The notes beneath the pieces were generated by a model. That model saw nothing but the letters and a program-made list of their open reading frames with translations, had not been told where the DNA came from and made no database searches. Of a DNA stretch of 64,000 nucleotides, positions 14,833-24,961 are shown piece by piece. The number at the start of each line of letters is the position of its first letter. Position 1 is the stretch's first letter. The position numbers were made by a program, and so were the translations under genes. Source of the DNA: DGNJ01 sp002388905 (GTDB taxonomy: Bacteria; Pseudomonadota; Gammaproteobacteria; Pseudomonadales; Porticoccaceae); NCBI GenBank assembly GCA_036843405.1, contig DAITSJ010000015.1, positions 1 through 64,000 on the forward strand, read 5' to 3'.

Positions 14833-16243
14833 CAGACCAATAATCTGGATCGTGGACGACGACCGCTCCATCCGCTGGGTCATGGAAAAGGCGCTGACCC
14901 GGCACGATTTCGAGATCAGAACCTTCGAGGAGGCCCGCCCCCTGCTGGATGCACTGGAGCGCGACAAACCCGACACCATTATCAGCGACATACGCATGCC
15001 GGGAATCAGCGGCCTGGAACTCCTGGAAAGGATTCACAGGGAAAGTCCCAATATCCCGGTGATCATCACCACTGCCCACTCGGACCTGGACAGTGCCGTG
15101 GCCGCCTACCAGGGCGGCGCCTTCGAGTACCTGCCCAAGCCCTTCGACATCGACGAACTGGTCTCGGTCACCCAACGGGCGATCACTTTCACGCGGGAAC
15201 AGGAAGAACCACCGGACACGGAAACAGGCTTGGCGAACACCGACATCATCGGCGAGGCGCCGGCCATGCAGGAGGTCTTCCGGGCCATCGGCCGCCTCTC
15301 CAAATCCAATATCACCGTGCTTATCAACGGCGAGTCGGGAACGGGCAAGGAACTGGTGGCCCGGGCCCTGCACCGCCACAGCCCCCGGGCGGATTCCCCC
15401 TTTATCGCCCTCAATATGGCGGCTATCCCCCACGACCTCATCGAATCGGAACTGTTCGGCCACGAAAAGGGCGCATTTACCGGCGCCGCCGCCCGGCGGG
15501 CCGGACGCTTTGAACAGGCCAATGGCGGCACCCTCTTTCTCGACGAAATCGGTGATATGCCCCCGGAAGCCCAGACCCGCTTGTTACGGGTCCTCGCAGA
15601 CGGGGAGTTCTATCGCGTCGGCGGCCATACACCGGTCAGGGTCAACGTGCGCATTATCGCCGCCACCCACCAGAACCTGGAGGAACTGGTGGCCGACCAC
15701 CGGTTCCGGGAGGACCTCTTCCACCGACTGAATGTAATCCGGGTCCACCTGCCCCGACTGGCGGAACGCAAGGAGGACATTCCCAAGCTGATACAGTTTT
15801 TCCTCAACCAGTCCGCCGAAGAACTGGAGGTGGAACCCAAGGTCGCCTCAAGGGACGTGGAGCGTTACCTGACCAACTTGCCCTGGCCCGGCAATGTCCG
15901 ACAGCTGCAGAATACCTGTCGCTGGCTGACGGTAATGGCGTCCGGGCGGGAAATACTCATGTCCGACCTGCCCCCGGAACTGGTGTCAGATCCGGATCAG
16001 GCCGAGGCGTCCGGCGAGGACTGGGAAGCGGGCCTGTTGCGCTGGGCAAGGCGTCAACTGGACAGTGGCGCCGACAAGATACTGGACACCGCCCTGCCGG
16101 CCTTCGAGCGGACCATGATAGAAGCGGCCCTGGAAAAAACCGGGGGCCGCAAGAAGGAGGCTGCCGAATTACTGGGTTGGGGGCGCAACACACTGACGCG
16201 CAAACTCAAGGAATTGGGCATGCCGGGCGCCGGCGAGCACTGA
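14825..16243 (+). CDS. glnG: Nitrogen regulation response regulator NtrC
   Basis: A sigma-54 activator of 472 residues. The receiver domain (1-120) has the acidic pair DDD and phospho-acceptor Asp55 in SDIRMPG. The AAA+ domain has Walker A GESGTGKE and the sigma-54-contacting GAFTGA loop. A Fis-type helix-turn-helix sits at the C terminus (KKEAAELLGWGRNTLTRKL). It should activate the two sigma-54 promoters seen upstream of glnA and glnL. The start is the ATG at 14825, overlapping glnL by eight bases; an in-frame GTG lies six bases earlier. Confidence 0.97.
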   Translation: MTDRPIIWIVDDDRSIRWVMEKALTRHDFEIRTFEEARPLLDALERDKPDTIISDIRMPGISGLELLERIHRESPNIPVIITTAHSDLDSAVAAYQGGAFEYLPKPFDIDELVSVTQRAITFTREQEEPPDTETGLANTDIIGEAPAMQEVFRAIGRLSKSNITVLINGESGTGKELVARALHRHSPRADSPFIALNMAAIPHDLIESELFGHEKGAFTGAAARRAGRFEQANGGTLFLDEIGDMPPEAQTRLLRVLADGEFYRVGGHTPVRVNVRIIAATHQNLEELVADHRFREDLFHRLNVIRVHLPRLAERKEDIPKLIQFFLNQSAEELEVEPKVASRDVERYLTNLPWPGNVRQLQNTCRWLTVMASGREILMSDLPPELVSDPDQAEASGEDWEAGLLRWARRQLDSGADKILDTALPAFERTMIEAALEKTGGRKKEAAELLGWGRNTLTRKLKELGMPGAGEH

Positions 16244-16269
16244 TTATCAATCACAACCCGGCGATCCTG

Positions 16270-16310
16270 CTGCCCGGGTAGTGCCCCTGACCGATCACCG
16301 GACCGGGCAG
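16270..16310. repeat. Inverted repeat between glnG and secB
   Basis: CTGCCCGG at 16270-16277 is the exact reverse complement of CCGGGCAG at 16303-16310. It sits between convergent genes and may help end transcription from both sides. It has no T tract, so it is not a canonical terminator. Confidence 0.35.
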
Positions 16311-16346
16311 GGACATAGCCGAAGGACCGGCTCCCGCAACCAGGGC

Positions 16347-16856
16347 TCAGTGGGTGGCGCCGCCACTCTCCTCGTCCTGGGGCGACTGACTCTGGGCCTG
16401 GGCAACCGCCTGCTGGAACAGGGCATCGAAATTTACCGGCGGCAGCAACAGTGCCGGGAAGCTGCCCCGGGTGACAACGCTGTCGACGGTTTCCCGCGCG
16501 TAGGGGAAGAGTATTTGCGGACAGTGGGTGTTGAGAATCGCGGTCAGCTGCTGGCCCTGCAATCCCTCCACCAGGAATATACCCGCTTGCTGGATTTCCA
16601 CCAGGTAGATGGTGTCCTCGTCGTCCTTCACCGTAATAGTGAGGCTCAGTACCACCTCGAAGTGGGTATCGTCGAGGCGATTGATCTTGGTGGACAGGTC
16701 CTGATTGACCTTGGGCTTCCACTGCTTCTGGAAGGCCTTGGCACCGAGCGGCGCCTCGTAGGAAAGATCCTTGAGGTAGATGCGCTGGAGGTTGAATTTG
16801 ACCTGCTGGTTTTCCTGGGCAGCACCCTCGGTACCGGTTTTGTTCTCTTCTGTCAT
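16347..16856 (-). CDS. secB: Protein-export chaperone SecB
   Basis: A 169-residue tetrameric chaperone that holds presecretory proteins unfolded and delivers them to SecA. The family pattern is clear: VKFNLQRIYLKDLSYEAP, then LTITVKDDEDTIYLVEIQQAGIF, then CPQILFPYARETVDS and PPVNFDALF. An acidic, low-complexity N terminus and C terminus flank the core, as usual. It lies 52 bp downstream of a rhodanese gene on the same strand, the yibN-secB order known in enterics, but without the glutaredoxin gene grxC between them. Confidence 0.97.
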   Translation of the reverse strand: MTEENKTGTEGAAQENQQVKFNLQRIYLKDLSYEAPLGAKAFQKQWKPKVNQDLSTKINRLDDTHFEVVLSLTITVKDDEDTIYLVEIQQAGIFLVEGLQGQQLTAILNTHCPQILFPYARETVDSVVTRGSFPALLLPPVNFDALFQQAVAQAQSQSPQDEESGGATH

Positions 16857-16908
16857 GATCGAACCCTGTTTTTCCGTCGATAACTGATCGTTCTGTTGGC
16901 CGGCGCGA

Positions 16909-17322
16909 TTACTTCTTCTTTACCAGAGGCAGGCCCTGGCCCGACCATTCCGCCATGCCCCCCTGCAGGCGGCGCACCTCGAACCCGGCTTCCCGGAGTT
17001 TCTTGCCGACGCGGCCCGCGTGTTGTCCCATCTTGTCCACCAGTACCAGGGTACGGTCCCGGTACTGTTCCAGATCCTTTTCGCTGTCGTTGACCTTGCT
17101 CTGGGGGATGTGCAAGGCGCCGGCAATATGCCCGGCACTGAATTCCTTGCCGTCGCGAAGATCCACCACCACACCGTCGCCGCTGTTGACCAGGCGCGTC
17201 ACCTCGTGGGCGGAAACAGGCTTTCCGCCCTTAAGGCGCTCACTGAAAGCCAGCGCCCAGACCAAAACCACGAGGATACTGACGAGTACCCACTGTTCAC
17301 TGATAAATACAAAAAAATCCAC
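16909..17322 (-). CDS. Membrane-anchored rhodanese-like protein (YibN type)
   Basis: A 137-residue protein with one N-terminal transmembrane helix (about 8-27) and a rhodanese fold: DLRDGKEFSAGHIAGALHIP in the first half and a second-half LVLVDKMGQHAGRVGKKL. The catalytic Cys expected in the active-site loop is missing, since the loop reads VDKMGQHAG. It is therefore unlikely to be a sulfurtransferase and may be a binding or scaffold module. E. coli YibN, as I recall it, also departs from the canonical loop. It is probably co-transcribed with secB. Confidence 0.85.
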   Translation of the reverse strand: MDFFVFISEQWVLVSILVVLVWALAFSERLKGGKPVSAHEVTRLVNSGDGVVVDLRDGKEFSAGHIAGALHIPQSKVNDSEKDLEQYRDRTLVLVDKMGQHAGRVGKKLREAGFEVRRLQGGMAEWSGQGLPLVKKK

Positions 17323-17432
17323 GGGCGCTTGTTTCCGGGTCGTTCATTCAGGGCGCGCTAGTATACACAAAGAGGGTACGGGGCTCACGTCGGGCAAATA
17401 TGCAAAACAGGAAGCCTGCCCGCCCCTCATCG

Positions 17433-17905
17433 TCACACGTGCCGGACTTCGTCGATCTCGTACTGGACTTGCCCAGAAGGGGTGGTGACATTAACCACCT
17501 CGCCCACCTCCTTGCCGATCAGGGCCCGGGCGATGGGAGACTGGTAGGAAATCTTGCCGGCCTTGATATCGGCTTCGTCGTCACCGACGATACGGTAGGT
17601 TCGGGTTTCATCCGTATCGACATTGATGATGTCGATGGTGGCGCCGAAAATCACCTTATCGTTTTCCGGGATCCGGGTGATGTCGATGATCTGGGCGTTG
17701 CCGAGCTTGCTCTCGATTTCCTGGATACGGCCCTCGACGAAGCTCTGCTGTTCCCGGGCCGCGTGATACTCGGCGTTCTCTTTGAGATCGCCGTGGGCGC
17801 GGGCTTCGGCAATGGCCTGCACGATGCGCGGGCGCTCGACCTTCTTGAGGCGCTGCAATTCCTCGCGCAGCCTGTCGGCACCTTCGACGGTCATGGGAAT
17901 TTTGC

Positions 17906-17909
<4 letters not shown>
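17433..17909 (-). CDS. greA: Transcription elongation factor GreA
   Basis: A 158-residue factor that enters the RNA polymerase secondary channel and stimulates cleavage of backtracked transcripts. The N-terminal coiled coil includes the acidic tip ENAEYHAAREQQ. The C-terminal FKBP-like domain ends in TPSGQVQYEIDEV. The ATG at 17909 overlaps the carB stop as ATGA, so greA is the last gene of a carA-carB-greA operon. An open extension upstream lies inside carB and was rejected. Confidence 0.97.
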
Positions 17910-21127
<3,218 letters not shown>

Positions 21128-21166
21128 GCTTTCCTTACCGTCAGAATTTTGTGCTTCGTCGCTAGG

Positions 21167-21262
21167 GTCTGACGTCGGTCGTCTGACGTCCGACGCTTGG
21201 CGGCTGCGCCGCCGGTTTTTTCGATTCCTGCTTTTGCGTCCGACGTGTAGCGTCAGACGTCC
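21167..21262. repeat. GACGTC-rich repeat element between carA and carB
   Basis: The 175-bp gap between carA and carB holds at least four variants of the units TCTGACGTC and GCGTCCGACG in both orientations. They surround a GGCGGC-TGC-GCCGCC hairpin (21199-21213) that is followed on the plus strand by GGTTTTTT. The arrangement looks like a small palindromic intergenic repeat inserted inside an operon. The T run would make a terminator only on the strand opposite to carAB. Confidence 0.6.
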
Positions 21263-21302
21263 AGCCAACTCACGTTCGCGCGGGACACCGCCTCCGGCCT
21301 GC

Positions 21303-22448
21303 TCAACCGCCGCTCCTGCGGGCCTCCATCAACTCAACAAAATGATCGAACAGCGGCGCTGCGTCATGGGGACCGGGGCTCGCTTCCGGGTGACCCTGGA
21401 AGCTGAACGCGGGCTTGTCGGTCCGGTGAATGCCCTGGAGACTACCGTCGAACAATGAACGGTGCGTGGCCCGGAGATTGTCCGGCAGGGTCGATTCCTC
21501 GACGGCAAAACCATGGTTCTGGCTGGTGATCAACACGGTGCCGTCATCGGCGTTCTGCACCGGATGGTTGGCGCCGTGGTGGCCGAACTTCATCTTGGTG
21601 GTCATCGCTCCGGAGGCCAGTGCCAGCAACTGGTGCCCCAGGCAGATCCCGAACACGGGAATGTCCGCGTCGATGATCTCCCGGATCGCGGTGATCGCAT
21701 AGTCGCATGGTTCCGGGTCGCCGGGACCGTTGGAAAGGAAGACCCCGTCGGGGTTCATGGCCAGCACCTCGGATGCGGGCATCTGGGCCGGCACAACGGT
21801 AATATCGCAGCCGCGGTCCGCCAGCAGGCGCAGGATATTGCGCTTGACGCCGTAATCGTAGGCCACCACCGTGAAGCGCTTGTCGGCGACCGCTGCATGG
21901 CCCTCGCCCAGCCGCCAGCTGCCTTCCGTCCAGGTGTAGGGTTCCGTGACCGAGACTTCCCGGGCAAGATCCGCGCCCTTGAGCCCCGGAAACGCCCGGG
22001 CCTGCGCCAGCGCCCGCTCCTCGTCAAGATCCCCCGCCATGATGCAGCCACTCTGGGCGCCTTTCTCGCGAAGGATCCGGGTGAGCTTGCGGGTATCGAT
22101 ATCGGCGATACCCACGACGTTGCGCGCCTTCAGGTACTGTTCCAGGGTCTGCTCGCTGCGGAAGTTACTGGCCAGCAGGGGCAGATCCCGGATAACCAGG
22201 CCAGCGGCCCAGACTCTGCCCGACTCCTCGTCTTCGGCATTGGTGCCGGTATTGCCGATATGGGGGTAGGTCAGGGTGACAATCTGGCGAGCATAGGACG
22301 GATCGGTGAGGATTTCCTGATAACCGGTCAGCGCCGTGTTGAACACCACCTCGCCACTGGAACTGCCTTCGGCGCCAATGGCCGTCCCCCTGAACACTGT
22401 GCCATCTTCGAGCGCGAGCAAAGCGAGCCGACGGTTATCGGGTTTCAA
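21303..22448 (-). CDS. carA: Carbamoyl-phosphate synthase small chain
   Basis: A 381-residue glutaminase subunit that hydrolyses glutamine and passes ammonia to CarB. The CPSase_sm N-terminal domain (ALEDGTVFRGTAIGAEG...) precedes a class I amidotransferase domain with nucleophile Cys in FGICLGHQLLALASG and the later His-x-Glu. The start codon is TTG, supported by AGGAG about eight bases upstream and the conserved N terminus. It is preceded by a leader with a promoter, a short ORF and an intrinsic terminator. Confidence 0.98.
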   Translation of the reverse strand: MKPDNRRLALLALEDGTVFRGTAIGAEGSSSGEVVFNTALTGYQEILTDPSYARQIVTLTYPHIGNTGTNAEDEESGRVWAAGLVIRDLPLLASNFRSEQTLEQYLKARNVVGIADIDTRKLTRILREKGAQSGCIMAGDLDEERALAQARAFPGLKGADLAREVSVTEPYTWTEGSWRLGEGHAAVADKRFTVVAYDYGVKRNILRLLADRGCDITVVPAQMPASEVLAMNPDGVFLSNGPGDPEPCDYAITAIREIIDADIPVFGICLGHQLLALASGAMTTKMKFGHHGANHPVQNADDGTVLITSQNHGFAVEESTLPDNLRATHRSLFDGSLQGIHRTDKPAFSFQGHPEASPGPHDAAPLFDHFVELMEARRSGG

Positions 22449-22555
22449 CGCAAACTCCTATCAATCGGGAAAAGCAAATAAGCGCGGCTAACAGGCTTAT
22501 TCGGAAGAGAACGGCACTGTGTTTACAAGAACGTATTCGCAAGAACGCAGGTTGC

Positions 22556-22590
22556 AAAAAAGCGAGATGAATACAGAGCTTCATCTCGCC
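22556..22590 (-). terminator. Intrinsic terminator in the carA leader (attenuator)
   Basis: On the minus strand GCGAGATGAA, an eight-base loop, TTCATCTCGC and TTTTTT: a perfect ten-base-pair stem followed by a T run. It lies downstream of the predicted carA promoter and 107 bp upstream of the carA start codon, so it can act as an attenuator rather than only as a dapB terminator. Its loop contains GCTCTG, complementary to CAGAGC earlier in the leader (22633-22638), which offers a competing structure. Confidence 0.85.
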
Positions 22591-22613
22591 TTATCGATAC
22601 GTGCTTCAATCAT
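22581..22613 (-). CDS. Possible 10-residue leader peptide of carA
   Basis: The short frame encodes MIEARIDKAR. It starts with ATG four to five bases after GAGAGG, a good Shine-Dalgarno sequence. Its TGA stop lies inside the 5' arm of the terminator hairpin. A ribosome reaching the stop would cover that arm and block the terminator, as in translation-coupled attenuation. Arg codons are the fifth and tenth, the last being AGA directly before the stop. The placement is the evidence; the peptide matches no family I know. Confidence 0.4.
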   Translation of the reverse strand: MIEARIDKAR

Positions 22614-22662
22614 GTGCCTCTCAGGGAATCAGGCTCTGCAGCCAGCGAAAACCTGAGCGGGA

Positions 22663-22691
22663 ATTCTAGGGAAAGGGAGCCGTCCTGTCCA
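22663..22691 (-). promoter_or_regulatory. Sigma-70 promoter of carA
   Basis: On the minus strand TGGACA, 17 bases, TAGAAT; both hexamers match consensus at five of six positions. Transcription would start near 22656, upstream of the leader ORF and attenuator. It lies between dapB and carA, giving carAB transcription independent of dapB. Confidence 0.7.
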
Positions 22692-22845
22692 GCGGAAATG
22701 ACGTTTGTCCGTCGATGTTATCGGCGGCCGGCGCAAAACCGCCGAGCTTCGACGGAAAGACCGCTTTCCGGAAAACGGCAGGCCATGAACTCATACTCGC
22801 CGGCCCCGCCTCGGTCCGGACCATCGATCCAGACGTATCGTCGAT

Positions 22846-23646
22846 TCAGAGGCCGAGTACATCCTGCATGCTGTAAAGGCCGTTCTCCTTTTCCCGGAGC
22901 CAGGCCGCGGCCCGCACCGCGCCACGGGCGAAGGACATGCGACTGGAGGCCTTGTGGGTGATTTCCACCCGCTCGCCGTCGGCGGCGAACATCACCGTAT
23001 GGTCGCCGACAATATCGCCGGCGCGCACCGTGGCAAAGCCGATGGTATCCCGGTCCCGGGCACCGGTCTGGCCCTCCCGGCCGTAAACAGCGACCTTGTC
23101 GAGGTCGCGGCCCAGGGCGCCTGCCACCACCTGACCCATGCCCAGGGCGGTGCCCGAGGGGGCATCGATCTTGTGGCGGTGATGGGCCTCATAGATCTCC
23201 ACGTCCACTTCGTCGCCAAGAACGCGGGCCGCGGTCTCGAGCAGCTTGAAGCAGAGATTGACGCCGGTGCTGAAATTGGGCGCCATGCAGATGGCGGTGG
23301 CCGCCCCTGCCGCATTAATGCGCTCCTTCTCGTGTGCCGAAAAGCCGGTGGTGCCGATGACAACTTTCCGGCCCGCCCCGGCACAGGCCTCGACATTGGC
23401 CAGAGTCGCCGCAGGCACCGTAAAGTCGATGAGCACGTCGAAATCGTCGATGACCTGGTCAATATTCCCGGCAACCGTCACGCCGTTGCGGCCCAGGCCC
23501 GCCAGTTCGCCGGCATCCGCGCCCACCAGCGAACTGTCGGGCCGTTCCAGGGCCGCGCTCAACGCCAGTTCGGGGTGATTGGCCACCGCCTCGATCAGCA
23601 TCCTGCCCATGCGCCCGGCGGCGCCGGTTACCGCGATTCTCGTCAT
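22846..23646 (-). CDS. dapB: 4-hydroxy-tetrahydrodipicolinate reductase
   Basis: A 266-residue NAD(P)H-dependent enzyme of lysine and diaminopimelate synthesis. The Rossmann motif GAAGRMGRML is at the N terminus. The DapB active-site motif appears as EAHHRHKIDAPSGTALGMG, with the catalytic His and Lys. The length is typical. It follows dnaJ on the minus strand (67 bp gap) and precedes carA, the common dnaJ-dapB-carAB order of gammaproteobacteria. Confidence 0.98.
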   Translation of the reverse strand: MTRIAVTGAAGRMGRMLIEAVANHPELALSAALERPDSSLVGADAGELAGLGRNGVTVAGNIDQVIDDFDVLIDFTVPAATLANVEACAGAGRKVVIGTTGFSAHEKERINAAGAATAICMAPNFSTGVNLCFKLLETAARVLGDEVDVEIYEAHHRHKIDAPSGTALGMGQVVAGALGRDLDKVAVYGREGQTGARDRDTIGFATVRAGDIVGDHTVMFAADGERVEITHKASSRMSFARGAVRAAAWLREKENGLYSMQDVLGL

Positions 23647-23713
23647 TGTCTCGACCTTGCTTGCCTTGTATTTTTTGCGGATAAGCCGGAGTACGGCCTA
23701 CCGCGAACAGGTG

Positions 23714-24835
23714 CTAAAGAGAAAAACCGTCAAAAAACTTCTTCACGCCCTCGAACCAGGAGGTCTTCCGGGGCGAATGCCTATCCCCTTCCAGGTCGCC
23801 CTCCAGCTCCCTGAGCAGCTCCTTCTGACGAGCGCTCAGGTTGACCGGCGTTTCCACGATCACCCGGCACAAAAGGTCGCCGGCGGGGCCGCCCCGGACA
23901 CCCACGACACCCTTGCCGCGCAGCCGGAACAGCCGCCCGGTCTGTGTCTCCGGGGGAATCTTGAGCTTGACCCGGCCTTCCAGGGTGGGTACTTCCAGTT
24001 CGCCGCCCAGCGCCGCATCGACGATGCTGATAGGCACTTCGCAATACAGGTTGCGACCATCCCGCTGGAAGATCTCGTGCTCGCGTACGCCGATTTCCAC
24101 GTAGAGGTCCCCAGGGGGGCCGCCGGCGGGTCCCGCCTCGCCCTCGCCGGAGAGACGAATGCGGTCGCCGGTATCGACACCCGCGGGCACTTTCACGGAG
24201 AGGGTCTTGGCTTCTTCGACGCGGCCCTGACCATGGCACTTGTTACAGGGATCGGCAATCACGGTACCGCGTCCGCGGCAGTGCGGGCACGTCTGCTGCA
24301 CTTGCAGGAAGCCCTGCTGCATGCGCACCTGGCCCATACCGCCACAGGTATTACAGGTGACGGGCCTGGATCCGGGCTTGGCGCCGGAACCATCGCATTC
24401 GCCGCAATGGACCATGGTGGGCACGCGAATCTTGGCGGTCATGCCCCGCACCGCGTCTTCCAGGTCCACTTCGAGGGGGTAGCGCAGGTCGGCGCCGCGC
24501 ATGGGCCCTCCGCGACGTCCGCCGCCGAAAATATCACCGAAAACGTCGCCGAAAATATCGCTAAAGCTGCCGAAACCGCCGGCACCGCCACCGCCGAAGC
24601 CGCCAGCGGCATCGAGCCCCTCGTGACCGAACTGGTCGTAGGCGGCGCGTTTCTCGGGATCCGACAGGACCTCATAGGCTTCGGAGGCTTCCTTGAATTT
24701 TTCCTCGGCATTCCTGTCGTCTGGATTGCGGTCCGGGTGGTGCTTCATGGCCACTCGCCGGTAGGCCTTCTTGATATCGGCCTCCGATGCGCCCTTTTCG
24801 ACACCCAGTATTTCGTAGTAGTCCCGTTTCGCCAT
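23714..24835 (-). CDS. dnaJ: Chaperone protein DnaJ
   Basis: A 373-residue Hsp40 co-chaperone that stimulates the DnaK ATPase and delivers substrates. The J domain carries HPDRNP (residues 33-38), followed by a Gly/Phe-rich linker. Four zinc-binding CxxCxGxG repeats are intact: CGECDGSG, CNTCGGMG, CPHCRGRG and CNKCHGQG. It is the third gene of the grpE-dnaK-dnaJ unit and is preceded by two hairpins, one of them terminator-like. Confidence 0.99.
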   Translation of the reverse strand: MAKRDYYEILGVEKGASEADIKKAYRRVAMKHHPDRNPDDRNAEEKFKEASEAYEVLSDPEKRAAYDQFGHEGLDAAGGFGGGGAGGFGSFSDIFGDVFGDIFGGGRRGGPMRGADLRYPLEVDLEDAVRGMTAKIRVPTMVHCGECDGSGAKPGSRPVTCNTCGGMGQVRMQQGFLQVQQTCPHCRGRGTVIADPCNKCHGQGRVEEAKTLSVKVPAGVDTGDRIRLSGEGEAGPAGGPPGDLYVEIGVREHEIFQRDGRNLYCEVPISIVDAALGGELEVPTLEGRVKLKIPPETQTGRLFRLRGKGVVGVRGGPAGDLLCRVIVETPVNLSARQKELLRELEGDLEGDRHSPRKTSWFEGVKKFFDGFSL

Positions 24836-24856
24836 GGAGTTGTCTCTGTTTTACAG

Positions 24857-24886
24857 CAAAAAGAGGCCTGTCTTCACAAACCTCTT
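24857..24886 (-). terminator. Partial terminator/attenuator between dnaK and dnaJ
   Basis: On the minus strand AAGAGGTTTGT, tetraloop GAAG, ACAGGCCTCTT, then TTT. The eleven-base-pair stem (two G-T pairs) followed by a T run has the form of an intrinsic terminator. It stands 22 bp before the dnaJ start. It would lower dnaJ transcription relative to dnaK. Confidence 0.65.
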
Positions 24887-24913
24887 GGAGAGTCCCGATA
24901 TACGAGAGGATAT

Positions 24914-24947
24914 GGACGGGAGACTGATCCGGTCTCACCTCCCGTCC
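24914..24947 (-). repeat. Stable intercistronic hairpin after dnaK
   Basis: GGACGGGAG and CTCCCGTCC form a perfect nine-base-pair stem directly after the dnaK stop codon. No T run follows. It could protect the upstream grpE-dnaK mRNA from 3' exonucleases. Confidence 0.5.
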
Positions 24948-24961
24948 ACCGTCTCGCCTGT

